DNA of 64,000 bases from Stenotrophomonas cyclobalanopsidis (GTDB taxonomy: Bacteria > Pseudomonadota > Gammaproteobacteria > Xanthomonadales > Xanthomonadaceae), in contig NZ_VYKI01000010.1 in the NCBI RefSeq assembly GCF_008710035.1, positions 78,979 to 142,978 of the forward strand, in the 5' to 3' direction. A model generated the notes under the pieces. The model saw only the letters and a list, made by a program, of their open reading frames with translations. It was not told where the DNA came from and made no database searches. Positions 1 to 8,175 of this stretch are shown in pieces (the first letter of the stretch is position 1; every line of letters begins with the position of its first letter). A program made the translations under genes and the position numbers.

Positions 1-773
1 GACAGGCCGACCTTCACCGGCAGTTCGCTGTCACGCTCGCTGGGGCGTTCACCCTTGCGCGCCATCTGGGCGTAGCGCAGGAAGGTGCTTTCGTCGGCAT
101 CGAAGTACACGAACACCGTGTCCAGCGAGACCAGCGTGGTCAGCACGCTGGCGCTGTCGCCGGCGGTGACCAGGTTGCCGGCGGTGACCATCGCGCGACC
201 GGCACGGCCATCGATGGGCGCGCGCACCTTGGTGAATTCCAGGTTGAGGCGGGCGGCATCCAGTGCGGCCTGCGCGGCCTGCACCGCGGCACCGGACTGG
301 TCGGCCGCGGCGCGACGCTGTTCGGCGGTCTCGGTGGAGATGGCCTGCTGCTCGGACAGGCGCTTGGCACGCTCGGACTCGCTGCGGGCCAGGCTGGCCT
401 GGGTACGGGCGCGGGCCACTTCAGCAGCGGCGCGGTCGTACTCGGCCTGGTAGCTGCGGGCGTCGATGGTGAACAGGACGGCGCCCTTCTTCACTTCTTC
501 GCCTTCCACGTAGTTGACCTTGTCGATGTAGCCGGAGACGCGCGGGCGCAGTTCGACGCTCTGCACGGCCTCGACGCGGCCGCTGAACTCGTCCCACTGG
601 CTGATCGGCTTGACCAGCACCGGGGCGGCACTGACCTGCGGCGGCGGCGGTGCGCCGGCCTCTTCGGCATGGCCGCCATTGCAGGCAGCCAGCACCGCGG
701 CGGCCAGGATCGACACGCCGGCCATTGCCAGGCGATGGCTGAAACGGTTTGGGGTGGTGTTGGGAGAAGTCAT
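1..773 (-). CDS. smeV: RND efflux membrane fusion lipoprotein, SmeV-like (3' end cut by window)
   Basis: Periplasmic adaptor of a tripartite RND multidrug pump, linking the inner-membrane pump to the outer-membrane channel. Visible: a signal peptide with lipobox LAAC (Cys31), a barrel-sandwich/lipoyl start (RPRVSGYIDKV), a long alpha-helical hairpin rich in Ala/Arg/Glu, and the return strand FTKVRAPIDGRAG. The C-terminal beta-barrel part is missing because the gene runs off the left edge. The next gene upstream on the same strand encodes an SDR-like protein, and a LysR gene is divergent beyond it. This is the known order smeRv / smeU1-smeV-smeW-smeU2-smeX. The family call is firm; the SmeV assignment rests on gene order and on SmeRv. 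Confidence 0.8.
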   Translation of the reverse strand, partial: MTSPNTTPNRFSHRLAMAGVSILAAAVLAACNGGHAEEAGAPPPPQVSAAPVLVKPISQWDEFSGRVEAVQSVELRPRVSGYIDKVNYVEGEEVKKGAVLFTIDARSYQAEYDRAAAEVARARTQASLARSESERAKRLSEQQAISTETAEQRRAAADQSGAAVQAAQAALDAARLNLEFTKVRAPIDGRAGRAMVTAGNLVTAGDSASVLTTLVSLDTVFVYFDADESTFLRYAQMARKGERPSERDSELPVKVGL

Positions 774-864
774 GGCATGCATCCGTACGGAAGGGGTGGT
801 AGTGCGTGTAAATCTAAGATCGGTGAATCGGCGGCGTAGCCTGCGACCTCAACGATGGTTGAGG

Positions 865-1635
865 TCAAGCAATGCCTGCGGTGTCGCGCCACAGCGGTGG
901 CAGGTCGAGGTTCAACAGGCCGCGCGGCAGTTCCGCATCGCTGCTGTCGCAGCGGACGATGGCGCGGTTGTCGCGGCATCCATCGAGCAGGGACACCACG
1001 CGGCGGCCGACCAGCAGCGAGCTGGGCCACTCGATGCACGCGTTGGCCGCATTGGCCGGGGTACACACGGGGCTGCACACTTCCAGCATCTGCGCACGCA
1101 CGCCCACTGCCTGCGCTTCCTGGTGCACGACCTGCGCGTACATGCGCAGTGCGGCGGTGGTGATCGAGGTTTCACCGTAGCCAGCCCAGGGCTTGGCACC
1201 GGCGGGGCTGCCGATCATCACGTAGCGGCGGGCATGAGGGTTGTCCTGCAGCAGCGGCAGCAGGTGGCGAACCGCGTGGGCATGCGGCATCAGGTCAGCC
1301 CGCATTGCATCCAGCAGGGCATCGCCACTGCGGTCGATGACACGGCCGCGGTTGTATGGGCCGCCCATCGCCGCGACCACCGCGGCCAGCGGGCGCGGAC
1401 GCTGCGCCACGCGTTCGGCCAGCACCCGTGCCGAGCCGTCGTCGCTGAGCGAACCCAGCATCGTCTGCAGGCCCGGCTCGTCGGCGAACAGCTCATGCAG
1501 TGCCGCCAGTCGGCCCGGGTCGCGCCCCACCACCAGGACCGGACTGCCGGCCTCCAGCAGGGCGCCGACCACGCCCTGGCCGACGGCACCGGTGCCGCCG
1601 AGGACCAGGACTTCGGGCGTCAGAATCCCATTCAC
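865..1635 (-). CDS. smeU1: SDR/NAD(P)-binding oxidoreductase, SmeU1-like
   Basis: 256-residue Rossmann-fold protein of the short-chain dehydrogenase type. The nucleotide-binding loop is GGTGAVGQG (residues 13-21), followed by VVGRDPGRL. No classical YxxxK catalytic pair is obvious, so it may be an atypical SDR. The start is GTG at 1635, preceded by a good ribosome-binding site (GGAGG, 9 nt upstream). The GTG overlaps the stop of a short upstream frame as GTGA. It precedes the efflux adaptor gene by 91 bp on the same strand. In SmeVWX operons the first gene (smeU1) encodes such a dehydrogenase; its role in efflux or redox stress is not well defined. The symbol rests on gene order. Confidence 0.72.
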   Translation of the reverse strand: MNGILTPEVLVLGGTGAVGQGVVGALLEAGSPVLVVGRDPGRLAALHELFADEPGLQTMLGSLSDDGSARVLAERVAQRPRPLAAVVAAMGGPYNRGRVIDRSGDALLDAMRADLMPHAHAVRHLLPLLQDNPHARRYVMIGSPAGAKPWAGYGETSITTAALRMYAQVVHQEAQAVGVRAQMLEVCSPVCTPANAANACIEWPSSLLVGRRVVSLLDGCRDNRAIVRCDSSDAELPRGLLNLDLPPLWRDTAGIA

Positions 1636-1904
1636 GGGACATTTCCTCCCAAATCCGGGATAGTCCCAATTCGACGCAGCCGATCGCCCTGACGGGAGAC
1701 CAGACGGATCGAACTGCCGCGCTGGCTACGGACGGGCGCGGTAAACTCCCGGAAATCCTTATGTACCAAGGAACTTGGACGGGCTTCCACGGTCATGGCC
1801 TGGTCCAGAGCGTTCTGGCCGGCACGCCGAAAGTGGTCAAGAATGTTGCGCAGGCTCATGGGGGACGAGCTCCATTTCAGGAATGGCGCCACGATAGACC
1901 TCAA
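1632..1904 (-). CDS. Possible short leader ORF upstream of smeU1 (doubtful)
   Basis: An open frame of up to 90 codons lies between the smeRv promoter region and smeU1 and ends in TGA overlapping the smeU1 GTG start (GTGA). An internal ATG at 1860 would give about 75 residues. The product is basic (many Arg) and shows no family I recognise. The 4-bp overlap is the arrangement seen for translationally coupled genes in this window, which is the only reason to list it. It could equally be a chance frame in the leader of the efflux operon. Confidence 0.25.
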   Translation of the reverse strand: MRSIVAPFLKWSSSPMSLRNILDHFRRAGQNALDQAMTVEARPSSLVHKDFREFTAPVRSQRGSSIRLVSRQGDRLRRIGTIPDLGGNVP

Positions 1905-1912
1905 ACCTTTAC

Positions 1913-1940
1913 TTGATTAGTCCGGATTAAGGGGAATAAT
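1913..1940 (+). promoter_or_regulatory. Putative smeRv promoter with LysR-type T-N11-A palindrome
   Basis: TTGATT (1913-1918) and AATAAT (1935-1940) are separated by 16 bp and fit a sigma-70 promoter reading toward smeRv. Overlapping them, TTAGTCCGGATTAA (1917-1930) is a nearly perfect palindrome containing a T-N11-A core, as expected for a LysR-type operator. Such an overlap would allow autoregulation and control of the divergent efflux operon. This is inferred from motif resemblance only. Confidence 0.4.
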
Positions 1941-2005
1941 CATCCCGTCCCCGGTCCAATCGTTCTGTCACGATTGTCCCATCCCCGCCGTCCAGGATCC
2001 CGACC

Positions 2006-3034
2006 ATGTCCCACGATCTCAACGAGACGCTGATCTTCGTCAAGGTGGTCGAGCAAGGCAGCTTCATTGCCGCTGCCAAATCGCTCGGCCTGCCCAAGAC
2101 CACGGTCAGCCGCAAAGTGCAGGAGCTGGAAACGCGCCTGGGTGCGCGCCTGCTGCATCGGACCACGCGCCGCCTCGGCCTGACCGAAGCCGGTTCGATC
2201 TATCACGAGCATTGCCAGCGCATCGCGCGCGAACTTGAAGAAGCCGAAAGCGCGGTGAGCCAGCTGCAGTCCGGCCCGCGTGGCTGGCTGCGCTTCACCG
2301 TGCCCTACGCCATCGGCATCACCTGGATCGCGCCGCTGCTGGGCCAGTTCCATGCGCAGTACCCGGAAATCCGCCTGGACATGCACCTGGGCAACGAGAA
2401 GCTGGACCTGATTGCAGGCGAAGCCGATCTTGCGCTGCGCGTCGGCGCCCTGCCCGATTCCAACCTGGTCGCGCGCAAGCTCGGCAGCCTGCGCACGCAG
2501 GTGTTTGCCAGCCCGGCCTACATCGAACGCTACGGCGAGCCGCTGCACCCCGAAGAACTGCAGTTCCACCGCATCCTGGCCATGCGCAAGCCATACCACA
2601 CCGGCAATTCGCCGCGATTCACCTGGCAGCTGGGCGAGAACGGTGGCGAGCTGCGCGATTTCCCGGTGACGCCGCTGATGACCGCCAACGACATGTCGGC
2701 GTTGAACGGCGCGCTGGTGTGTGGCGAAGGCCTGCTGCTGACCGGCGACGTGATGGCCAAGCCGTTCGTCGAATCGGGCATGGTGCGCCGCGTGCTGGCC
2801 GGCTGGACCGGGCCGGAAGTGGACTTCAACGCGGTGTTTGCCGGCGGCCGCCTGGTCTCGCCGAAGGTGCGTGCCTTCGTCGATTTCCTGGTGGAGAAGC
2901 TCAACTTCGACGCCAACTACATGCTGGCGCAGTGCCCGGCGGCGAAGCTGGCGCGGCAGCAGCAGGAAAAGGAAGACGCGGCGCTGGAAAGCAGTGGCAA
3001 GCGCATCCTGGAAAAGGTCACTGCTACGGCATGA
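2006..3034 (+). CDS. smeRv: LysR-family transcriptional regulator of the SmeVWX pump
   Basis: 342 residues. The N-terminal winged HTH (residues about 3-62) contains GSFIAAAKSLGLPKTTVSRK, followed by a LysR substrate-binding domain (about 90-300) and a longer-than-usual charged C-terminal tail. It lies divergent to the SDR/adaptor genes, the smeRv arrangement. Residue 266 is Gly within RRVLAGWTG. From memory of the literature, a Gly266Asp change in SmeRv is linked to SmeVWX overexpression, so the residue number and identity here fit the wild-type protein. The regulator would bind the divergent intergenic region and control smeU1-smeX. LysR class is certain; the name is well supported by gene order and this residue match. 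Confidence 0.82.
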   Translation: MSHDLNETLIFVKVVEQGSFIAAAKSLGLPKTTVSRKVQELETRLGARLLHRTTRRLGLTEAGSIYHEHCQRIARELEEAESAVSQLQSGPRGWLRFTVPYAIGITWIAPLLGQFHAQYPEIRLDMHLGNEKLDLIAGEADLALRVGALPDSNLVARKLGSLRTQVFASPAYIERYGEPLHPEELQFHRILAMRKPYHTGNSPRFTWQLGENGGELRDFPVTPLMTANDMSALNGALVCGEGLLLTGDVMAKPFVESGMVRRVLAGWTGPEVDFNAVFAGGRLVSPKVRAFVDFLVEKLNFDANYMLAQCPAAKLARQQQEKEDAALESSGKRILEKVTATA

Positions 3035-3041
3035 TCGACGC

Positions 3042-3064
3042 ATCCACGCATGGCGTGGATCTAC
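3042..3064. repeat. SMAG-type palindrome (ATCCACGC stem)
   Basis: Stem-loop pairing ATCCACGC with GCGTGGAT, ending in CTAC (GTAG on the minus strand). It lies directly after the smeRv stop. Confidence 0.8.
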
Positions 3065-3080
3065 TGCTCGACTGGCCTTT

Positions 3081-3197
3081 GTAGAGTCGAGCCATGCTCG
3101 ACTGGCCTTTGTAGAGTCGAGCCATGCTCGACTGGCCTTTGTAGAGTCGAGCCATGCTCGACTGCTTTTGTAGAGTCGAGCATGGCTCGACTCTATA
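3081..3197. repeat. Tandem SMAG palindromes, 30-bp period, plus one further copy
   Basis: Three near-identical 30-bp units begin GTAGAGTCGAG at 3081, 3111 and 3141. A fourth stem-loop (3170-3196) pairs GAGTCGAGC with GCTCGACTC and contains the stop codon of the following minus-strand gene. GTAG head plus palindrome is the SMAG/REP signature. The stems could stabilise the 3' ends of the two convergent transcripts. Confidence 0.85.
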
Positions 3198-4083
3198 GGT
3201 CGGAGAGCACGTGCTCGACCAGCGCGCGCAGCTTCGGCTCGGCCTGGCGACGGCTCGGGTAATACAGGAAAAAGCCCGCGAAACGCGGGCAGTACGGCTC
3301 CAGCAGTGACACCAGGTCACCGCGCTGCAACCACGGTCGCCACGTCTCTTCCATGCCGATGGCGATGCCCGCGCCGGCCAGCGCCAGGCGCACCATCACA
3401 CCCATGTCGTTGCTGGGGATTTCCGGCTGCACATCGACACTGAACTCGCGGCCGCGCTCCTCGAATTCCCAGCGATACGGCGCCTTGCCCGGCGCACTGC
3501 GCCAGCCGATGCAGCGATGCTCGGCCAGCTCGCGCGGATGCGCGGGGAGCGTGTGCTGATCGCGGTACGACGGTGCGCACACCACCAGCTGCCGCTGCCG
3601 CGCCGATACGGGCACGGCAACCATGTCCTGGGCGATGACTTCGCCCAGGCGCACGCCCGCATCGAAGCCAGCGCCGACGATGTCGAACTCTTCATCGCTC
3701 ACCGTTATGTCCAGCTGCAGCGCGGGGTGCTTTGCCGCGAAGCTGGCCAGCATCGGTCCGGCAAGGAAGGCTTCGGCGATGGAAGAGACGGCGAGCCGCA
3801 GCTGCCCGGACACCGCGGCCTGGCGTCGTTGGGTGGCCTCCAGTGCGGTATCCAGCTCGGCCAGCGCCGGACGCACCGACGCCAGCAGTGCCTGCCCCGC
3901 ATCGGTCAGATTGACGCTGCGCGTGGTGCGCAGGACCAGAGCGATGCCCAGCGCCTGTTCCAGCTTGCTGATCGTCTGGCTTACCGCGGACCGGGTCACG
4001 CCCAGCTGGTCGGCCGCGCCGGTGAAGCTGCGGCACTCGGCCACCCGCTGGAACACGGCAAGGGCATTGAGATCGACAGACAT
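3193..4083 (-). CDS. LysR-family transcriptional regulator
   Basis: 296 residues, the normal LysR length. N-terminal HTH (about 4-62) reads CRSFTGAADQLGVTRSAVSQ and is followed by the LysR effector domain. The gene is divergent from the SDR gene at 4203, with 119 bp between starts, and presumably regulates it; LysR/SDR divergent pairs are common. The inducer cannot be inferred. Its stop codon lies inside an SMAG stem-loop. Confidence 0.88.
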   Translation of the reverse strand: MSVDLNALAVFQRVAECRSFTGAADQLGVTRSAVSQTISKLEQALGIALVLRTTRSVNLTDAGQALLASVRPALAELDTALEATQRRQAAVSGQLRLAVSSIAEAFLAGPMLASFAAKHPALQLDITVSDEEFDIVGAGFDAGVRLGEVIAQDMVAVPVSARQRQLVVCAPSYRDQHTLPAHPRELAEHRCIGWRSAPGKAPYRWEFEERGREFSVDVQPEIPSNDMGVMVRLALAGAGIAIGMEETWRPWLQRGDLVSLLEPYCPRFAGFFLYYPSRRQAEPKLRALVEHVLSDL

Positions 4084-4202
4084 TGGTTAGCAATCCTTAA
4101 CACGCTGATCGGCAATCGCCATCTTATCGCGACAACGCGATCGATTTACCGTGGCGACACCGGGTCCAGACCGACCCTTTCCATCCGATCAGGAGTCCTG
4201 CC

Positions 4203-4928
4203 ATGAGCCTTTCCCGAACCATCCTCATCACCGGCGCGTCCAGTGGCATCGGCGCCGGCATTGCCCGCGCACTGGCGCAGCCCGGCGCGCGCCTCGTGCT
4301 CGGCGCCCGTCGCGTGGACCGCCTGCAGGCACTGGCCGACGAACTGCGCGGGCGAGGCGCGCAGGTGCTGGTGCAGGCGTTGGACGTGACCCAGCGTGCG
4401 CAGGTCGAGGCCTTCGCCGCCGCCGCGCTTGCGGAACTCGGCAGCATTGATGTGATCGTCAACAACGCCGGCGTCATGCCGCTCTCGCCGATGGCCTCGT
4501 TGAAGGTGGAGGAGTGGGACCGGATGATCGACGTCAACATTCGCGGGGTACTGCACGGCATCGCCGCTGTGCTGCCGCACATGCAGGCGCGTGGCCAAGG
4601 GCAGATCATCAACATCGCCTCGATCGGTGCGCTGTCGGTGGTGCCGACGGCAGCGGTGTACTGCGCGACCAAGTACGCCGTGCGCGCGATCTCCGAGGGC
4701 CTGCGCCAGGAGCATCGCGACCTGCGGGTGACCTGCATCCACCCGGGTGTGGTGGAAAGCGAGCTGGCCGACACCATCACCGACCCGGTCGCCGCGGAGG
4801 CGATGGTGCAGTACCGCGCCATCGCGCTGCAGCCTGATGCGATCGGCCGCGCGGTGCGGTTTGCGATCGAGCAGCCGGGCGATGTGGACGTGAACGAAAT
4901 CGTGGTGCGGCCGACCGCAGCGGGGTGA
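4203..4928 (+). CDS. SDR-family NAD(P)-dependent oxidoreductase
   Basis: 241-residue classical short-chain dehydrogenase. It has the cofactor loop TGASSGIG (residues 10-17), an NNAG motif (VIVNNAGVMP), the catalytic Tyr153-xxx-Lys157 (YCATK), and the PGVVES segment that follows the active site. It resembles YdfG-like serine/3-hydroxy acid dehydrogenases in length, but the substrate cannot be told from sequence. Transcribed divergently from the LysR gene at 3193, its likely regulator. Followed by a cluster of SMAG palindromes and a bidirectional terminator. Confidence 0.85.
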   Translation: MSLSRTILITGASSGIGAGIARALAQPGARLVLGARRVDRLQALADELRGRGAQVLVQALDVTQRAQVEAFAAAALAELGSIDVIVNNAGVMPLSPMASLKVEEWDRMIDVNIRGVLHGIAAVLPHMQARGQGQIINIASIGALSVVPTAAVYCATKYAVRAISEGLRQEHRDLRVTCIHPGVVESELADTITDPVAAEAMVQYRAIALQPDAIGRAVRFAIEQPGDVDVNEIVVRPTAAG

Positions 4929-4931
4929 TGT

Positions 4932-5102
4932 GTAGAGTCGAGCTTGCTCGACTGCTTTTTGTAGAGTCGAGCCATGCTCGACTGCTTTTACGGAGTCGAG
5001 CATGGCTCGACTCTACAAGGCCAGAGCGTGCCGACCAAGGTCGGCACCTACCAGAGCCCGAGCCGGAGCCGTCGAGCGTGCCGAGCAACGCTCGGCACCC
5101 AC
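4932..5102. repeat. Cluster of five SMAG-like palindromes of three stem types
   Basis: Stem-loops at 4932-4952, 4961-4982 and 4993-5016 (GAGTCGAGC type), 5028-5051 (GTGCCGACC paired with GGTCGGCAC) and 5078-5102 (GTGCCGAGC paired with GCTCGGCAC). Most carry GTAG or its complement CTAC on one side. They fill the convergent intergenic gap between the SDR gene and the OmpA-type gene. Confidence 0.8.
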
Positions 5103-5103
5103 A

Positions 5104-5131
5104 AAAATGCCGCCTGCAAGGGCGGCATTTT
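5104..5131. terminator. Bidirectional rho-independent terminator
   Basis: AAAATGCCGCC (5104-5114) pairs perfectly with GGCGGCATTTT (5121-5131) around a 6-nt loop, with A and T tracts on the two sides. It lies between the convergent SDR and OmpA-type genes and could serve both. Confidence 0.8.
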
Positions 5132-5156
5132 CGTTCCGGCCCAAGGCCGGACCGGC

Positions 5157-5187
5157 TCAAGCAGTAACGCTGCGCGTTACTGCTTGA
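5157..5187. repeat. Perfect 14-bp inverted repeat spanning the end of the OmpA-type gene
   Basis: TCAAGCAGTAACGC (5157-5170) and its exact complement (5174-5187) are separated by 3 bp. The hairpin includes the last codons and the TAA stop (5177-5179) of the minus-strand lipoprotein gene. It may be an mRNA 3'-stabilising stem upstream of the terminator at 5104-5131. Confidence 0.7.
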
Positions 5188-5872
5188 GCGGAATCACACG
5201 GATTTCCACGCGGCGGTTCTGCGCGCGGCCGGCGTCGGTGCTGTTGTCGGCAATCGGATAGGCCTTGCCGGCGCCCAAGGTTTCAATGCGCACCTGCTGC
5301 ACGCCCTGGCCGACCAGATACTGGGCCACCGAATCCGCGCGCTCCTTCGACAGGCGGTTGTTCACCGCGTCGCTGCCGATGCTGTCGGTGTGGCCGACCA
5401 CTTCGATCATGGTCTGGTTGTACTCGTTCAGCGTGCTGGCCACGCCATTGAGCGAGCCGTAGAACTGCGGCTTCAACGCCGACTTGCCGAAATCGAAGGT
5501 GATGCCGTCCGGCAGGTTCAGGGTGATGTTGTCGCCCTGGCGCTGCACGTCGATGCCGGTGTTGGCGGTACGCTCACGCAGGGCGCGCTCCTGACGATCC
5601 TGGTAGTTGCCGATGGCTGCGCCGCTCAGCGCGCCGATGCCGGCACCGACCAGCGCGTGCTGCCGGCGCTCGGTAGCGCTGTTGCCGCTCAGCAGGCCTG
5701 CAGCCACGCCGACGGCGGTACCGATCAGGGCGCCGCGACCGGTGCGGTTCTGCTGCTCGGTCGGGTTGCCGTACTGGTCACTCTGCACGTAGGAGCCGCC
5801 GGTGGCGCACGCCGTCAGCGCGGCAGCGGTCATCAGGGCCAGGGCGACGTTGCGGGTGGTGTTGCGGATCAT
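5177..5872 (-). CDS. OmpA-family outer-membrane lipoprotein with glycine-zipper segment (YiaD-like)
   Basis: 231 residues from ATG 5872, preceded by AAGGAG. Lipobox ending at Cys22 (LTAC). A glycine-zipper stretch follows (about 45-85, GTAVGVAAGLLSG and GAGIGALSGAAIG). The C-terminal OmpA peptidoglycan-binding domain has GHTDSIGSDAVNNRLSKERA and the final RRVEIRV. Such proteins anchor the outer membrane to peptidoglycan; E. coli YiaD has this layout. Single-gene unit with terminators at its 3' end. Confidence 0.9.
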   Translation of the reverse strand: MIRNTTRNVALALMTAAALTACATGGSYVQSDQYGNPTEQQNRTGRGALIGTAVGVAAGLLSGNSATERRQHALVGAGIGALSGAAIGNYQDRQERALRERTANTGIDVQRQGDNITLNLPDGITFDFGKSALKPQFYGSLNGVASTLNEYNQTMIEVVGHTDSIGSDAVNNRLSKERADSVAQYLVGQGVQQVRIETLGAGKAYPIADNSTDAGRAQNRRVEIRVIPLKQ

Positions 5873-6010
5873 GGTGGTCTCCTTGGATGCCGGCCAATGC
5901 GGCGTGTGAACGGTCCGGAGGATATACAGCCCGGCGCGATGCCGGGATGATGGATGTGACGTCCGGACGTGCAGCATTCAGCTTTCTGAGCCGGCCTTCA
6001 TCCGTGCACT

Positions 6011-7432
6011 TTACTGCCCGCCCGTGCTCCGGTAAGCGGCCAGCGCAGCATCCCGGCCTGCGGCGAGATCCACCAGCGGCGTGCGTGGGTAACCGGGCGC
6101 TTTCTCCGCCAGCAGCTGCGGGTGCTGCCACGGGGCGAACCGCGCCTTGACCGGCAGCGCCGCCAGTTCCGGCACCCAGCGCGTGATGTAGCGCGCCTGC
6201 GGATCGAATTTCTCGGCCTGGGTGACCGGATTGAACACCCGGAAATACGGCGCCGCGTCAGCGCCGGTACCGGCCACCCACTGCCAGCCCATGGTGTTGT
6301 TGGCCAGGTCGGCATCGACCAGCGTGTCCCAGAACCAGCGCGCGCCGTGCAGCCAGTGCGCGCGCAGGTGCTTGCACAGGTAGCTGGCGACGATCATGCG
6401 CACCCGGTTGTGCATGTAGCCGGTGTGCCACAGTTCGCGCAGTCCCGCATCGACGAGCGGCACGCCGGTGTTGCCGCGCTGCCAGTCATGCAGCTGCGCG
6501 CTGCTGGGATTGGCCCAGCGGAAGCGATCGAAGCGCGGATTGAGGTTCTCGTTCGTCGTCTTCGGGAAATGGTGCAGCAGGTGATAGGCAAAATCACGCC
6601 AGCCGAGCTGGCGCAGGTAACCATCGATGTCGGCATCGGTGCCGGCGCTGCGCAGGCCTTCCAGCGCATGGGCGATGCGCCACGGTGCAATCTCACCAAA
6701 ATGCAGGTGCGGCGACATCCGCGAGGTACCTACACGGTCCGGCAGGTCGCGTTGCTCGCGGTACCCGCGCAGGGCGCCATCCTCGAACACCGACAACGCC
6801 TCCAGCGCACCCGCCTCGCCCGGCTGCCAGTGCTCCCAGAAGCCGGTGTCCCAGTCCAGCGTCGGCGCCAGCTGCAGCTCCTCCAGCGCGAGGCTGGCGA
6901 CGCCGTGCGATGCCAGCTTCTTCGGCGCGGGTTGCAGCGCAGGCAGGCGCCAGTGGCTGAGCACGTTGCGCCAGTAAGGGGTGAACACCTTGTACGGCTG
7001 CCCCTGCTGGGTGGCGACATCCCACGGCTCGAACAGCAGGCTGCCGTTGCAGCTCTGCGCATCAACGCCCTGCTCGCGCAGGGTGCGCTTGATGCTGGCG
7101 TCGCGCGGTTGGGTGGCCGGCTCGTACTTGCGGTTCCAGTAAACGGCCTCGGCGCCGCTCTCTTCGATCAGCGCCTGCAGCGCGTCCAGGCTGTCGCCGC
7201 TGCGCAGCACCAGCGCCGAACCGCGCGCGCGCAGGTCGGCATCGAGCGCGGCCAGCGAGCGGTTTCGCCAGGCATCCGATGCTGCGCCGGGCACCCATTC
7301 GCCCTCCTCCTGCGGCGCATGGATGTAGACCGGCACCACCTCGTGGCCGGCATCGAGCGCGGCCTGCAGGGCCGGATTGTCCTGCAGCCGCAGATCGCGG
7401 CGGAACCACACCAACGCTACCGACACGTGCAT
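6011..7432 (-). CDS. phrB: Deoxyribodipyrimidine photolyase
   Basis: 473 residues, the usual class I CPD photolyase length. The start is ATG 7432 (MHVSVALVWFRRDLRL), since the WFRRDLR motif sits at the N-terminus of the family. The N-terminal antenna-chromophore domain is followed by the helical FAD domain with RVGTSRMSPHLHFGEI, the DxxLRELWHTGYMHNR(V)RM segment and WQWVAGTGADAAPYFRVFNP. It repairs UV-induced pyrimidine dimers with blue-light energy. No neighbour suggests an operon. Confidence 0.95.
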   Translation of the reverse strand: MHVSVALVWFRRDLRLQDNPALQAALDAGHEVVPVYIHAPQEEGEWVPGAASDAWRNRSLAALDADLRARGSALVLRSGDSLDALQALIEESGAEAVYWNRKYEPATQPRDASIKRTLREQGVDAQSCNGSLLFEPWDVATQQGQPYKVFTPYWRNVLSHWRLPALQPAPKKLASHGVASLALEELQLAPTLDWDTGFWEHWQPGEAGALEALSVFEDGALRGYREQRDLPDRVGTSRMSPHLHFGEIAPWRIAHALEGLRSAGTDADIDGYLRQLGWRDFAYHLLHHFPKTTNENLNPRFDRFRWANPSSAQLHDWQRGNTGVPLVDAGLRELWHTGYMHNRVRMIVASYLCKHLRAHWLHGARWFWDTLVDADLANNTMGWQWVAGTGADAAPYFRVFNPVTQAEKFDPQARYITRWVPELAALPVKARFAPWQHPQLLAEKAPGYPRTPLVDLAAGRDAALAAYRSTGGQ

Positions 7433-7535
7433 CGCCTTCGTTCTGGATGGCGCACATGATAGCCAGCCGCGGTGAAGGCATTGCACGCGGGTCCGTCTGC
7501 TAGGCTGCCGGGCCCGTTACCGGAACAATGACGCC

Positions 7536-8120
7536 ATGGATGACCTGCACGCTGCCTTCGCCCATTTCGGCCCGTTGCAGGCACAGGACGGACGTGACTG
7601 GGACGGCCCGTTCCCGCTGCCGCCAGAGCTGGCGCGTTTCTACGCACAGGTCGGGCCACTGGGCCACGAGATCAATGCCAAGGTCGGCCGTGCCGGCATC
7701 ACCATTCCCGGTCTGGAGGTGTGGATTCCCCCGCTGCAACGCCTGTGGCGCCACCAGGCAGGGTATCGCTGGAATGGCATCAGCGGCGAGCCGATCGACA
7801 GCTGGCCGTCGAACTGGCTGGTGATTGCCGATCGCGGCGCCGATCCGTTCATCCTCGACCTGGATGTCGGCCGCGTGTTGTTCAGCCACCACGGCGCAGG
7901 CCTGCTGGAGGCCGGCGAGATCGCTACGGATGTGCCGACCCTGATGGCTGCGCTGGCCGCCGCAGGCACGGTCTACTTCGATGCCGGCAATGATCTCTAC
8001 AACGATGATGACGATGGCGGCATCCGCGCCGAGCACCAGGAGGCAGCCGTGCAGGCGGTGGCCCAGGTGCTGGGCGACCGCCGGCAGGCCGAGTCATTCA
8101 TCGAGACGCTGCAGGGCTGA
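7536..8120 (+). CDS. SMI1/KNR4 (SUKH)-family protein
   Basis: 194 residues. SUKH-like features: an early PFPLPPELARFYAQVGP (turn plus helix) and a later NWLVIADRGADPFILDL strand with an acidic end, followed by an Asp-rich stretch (YNDDDDGG). SUKH proteins often act as immunity proteins for polymorphic toxins, but single copies like this one have no known role. No toxin gene is adjacent: the neighbours are photolyase (divergent) and the phosphate operon (convergent). Family call moderate, function unknown. Confidence 0.65.
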   Translation: MDDLHAAFAHFGPLQAQDGRDWDGPFPLPPELARFYAQVGPLGHEINAKVGRAGITIPGLEVWIPPLQRLWRHQAGYRWNGISGEPIDSWPSNWLVIADRGADPFILDLDVGRVLFSHHGAGLLEAGEIATDVPTLMAALAAAGTVYFDAGNDLYNDDDDGGIRAEHQEAAVQAVAQVLGDRRQAESFIETLQG

Positions 8121-8175
8121 ATCCACGCATGGCGTGGATCTACTCGAGCTACATCCACGCATGGCGTGGATCTAC
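8121..8175. repeat. Two SMAG palindromes (ATCCACGC stem) 32 bp apart
   Basis: Identical 23-bp units at 8121-8143 and 8153-8175, each an 8-bp stem around a short loop ending in CTAC. The second overlaps the stop codon of the pyrophosphatase gene on the minus strand, so the stem lies at the 3' end of both convergent transcripts. Confidence 0.85.

Noticed and set aside
7536..8120. SUKH-like protein as immunity partner of a toxin
   Set aside because: No polymorphic toxin or secretion gene is adjacent, so an immunity role was not claimed.
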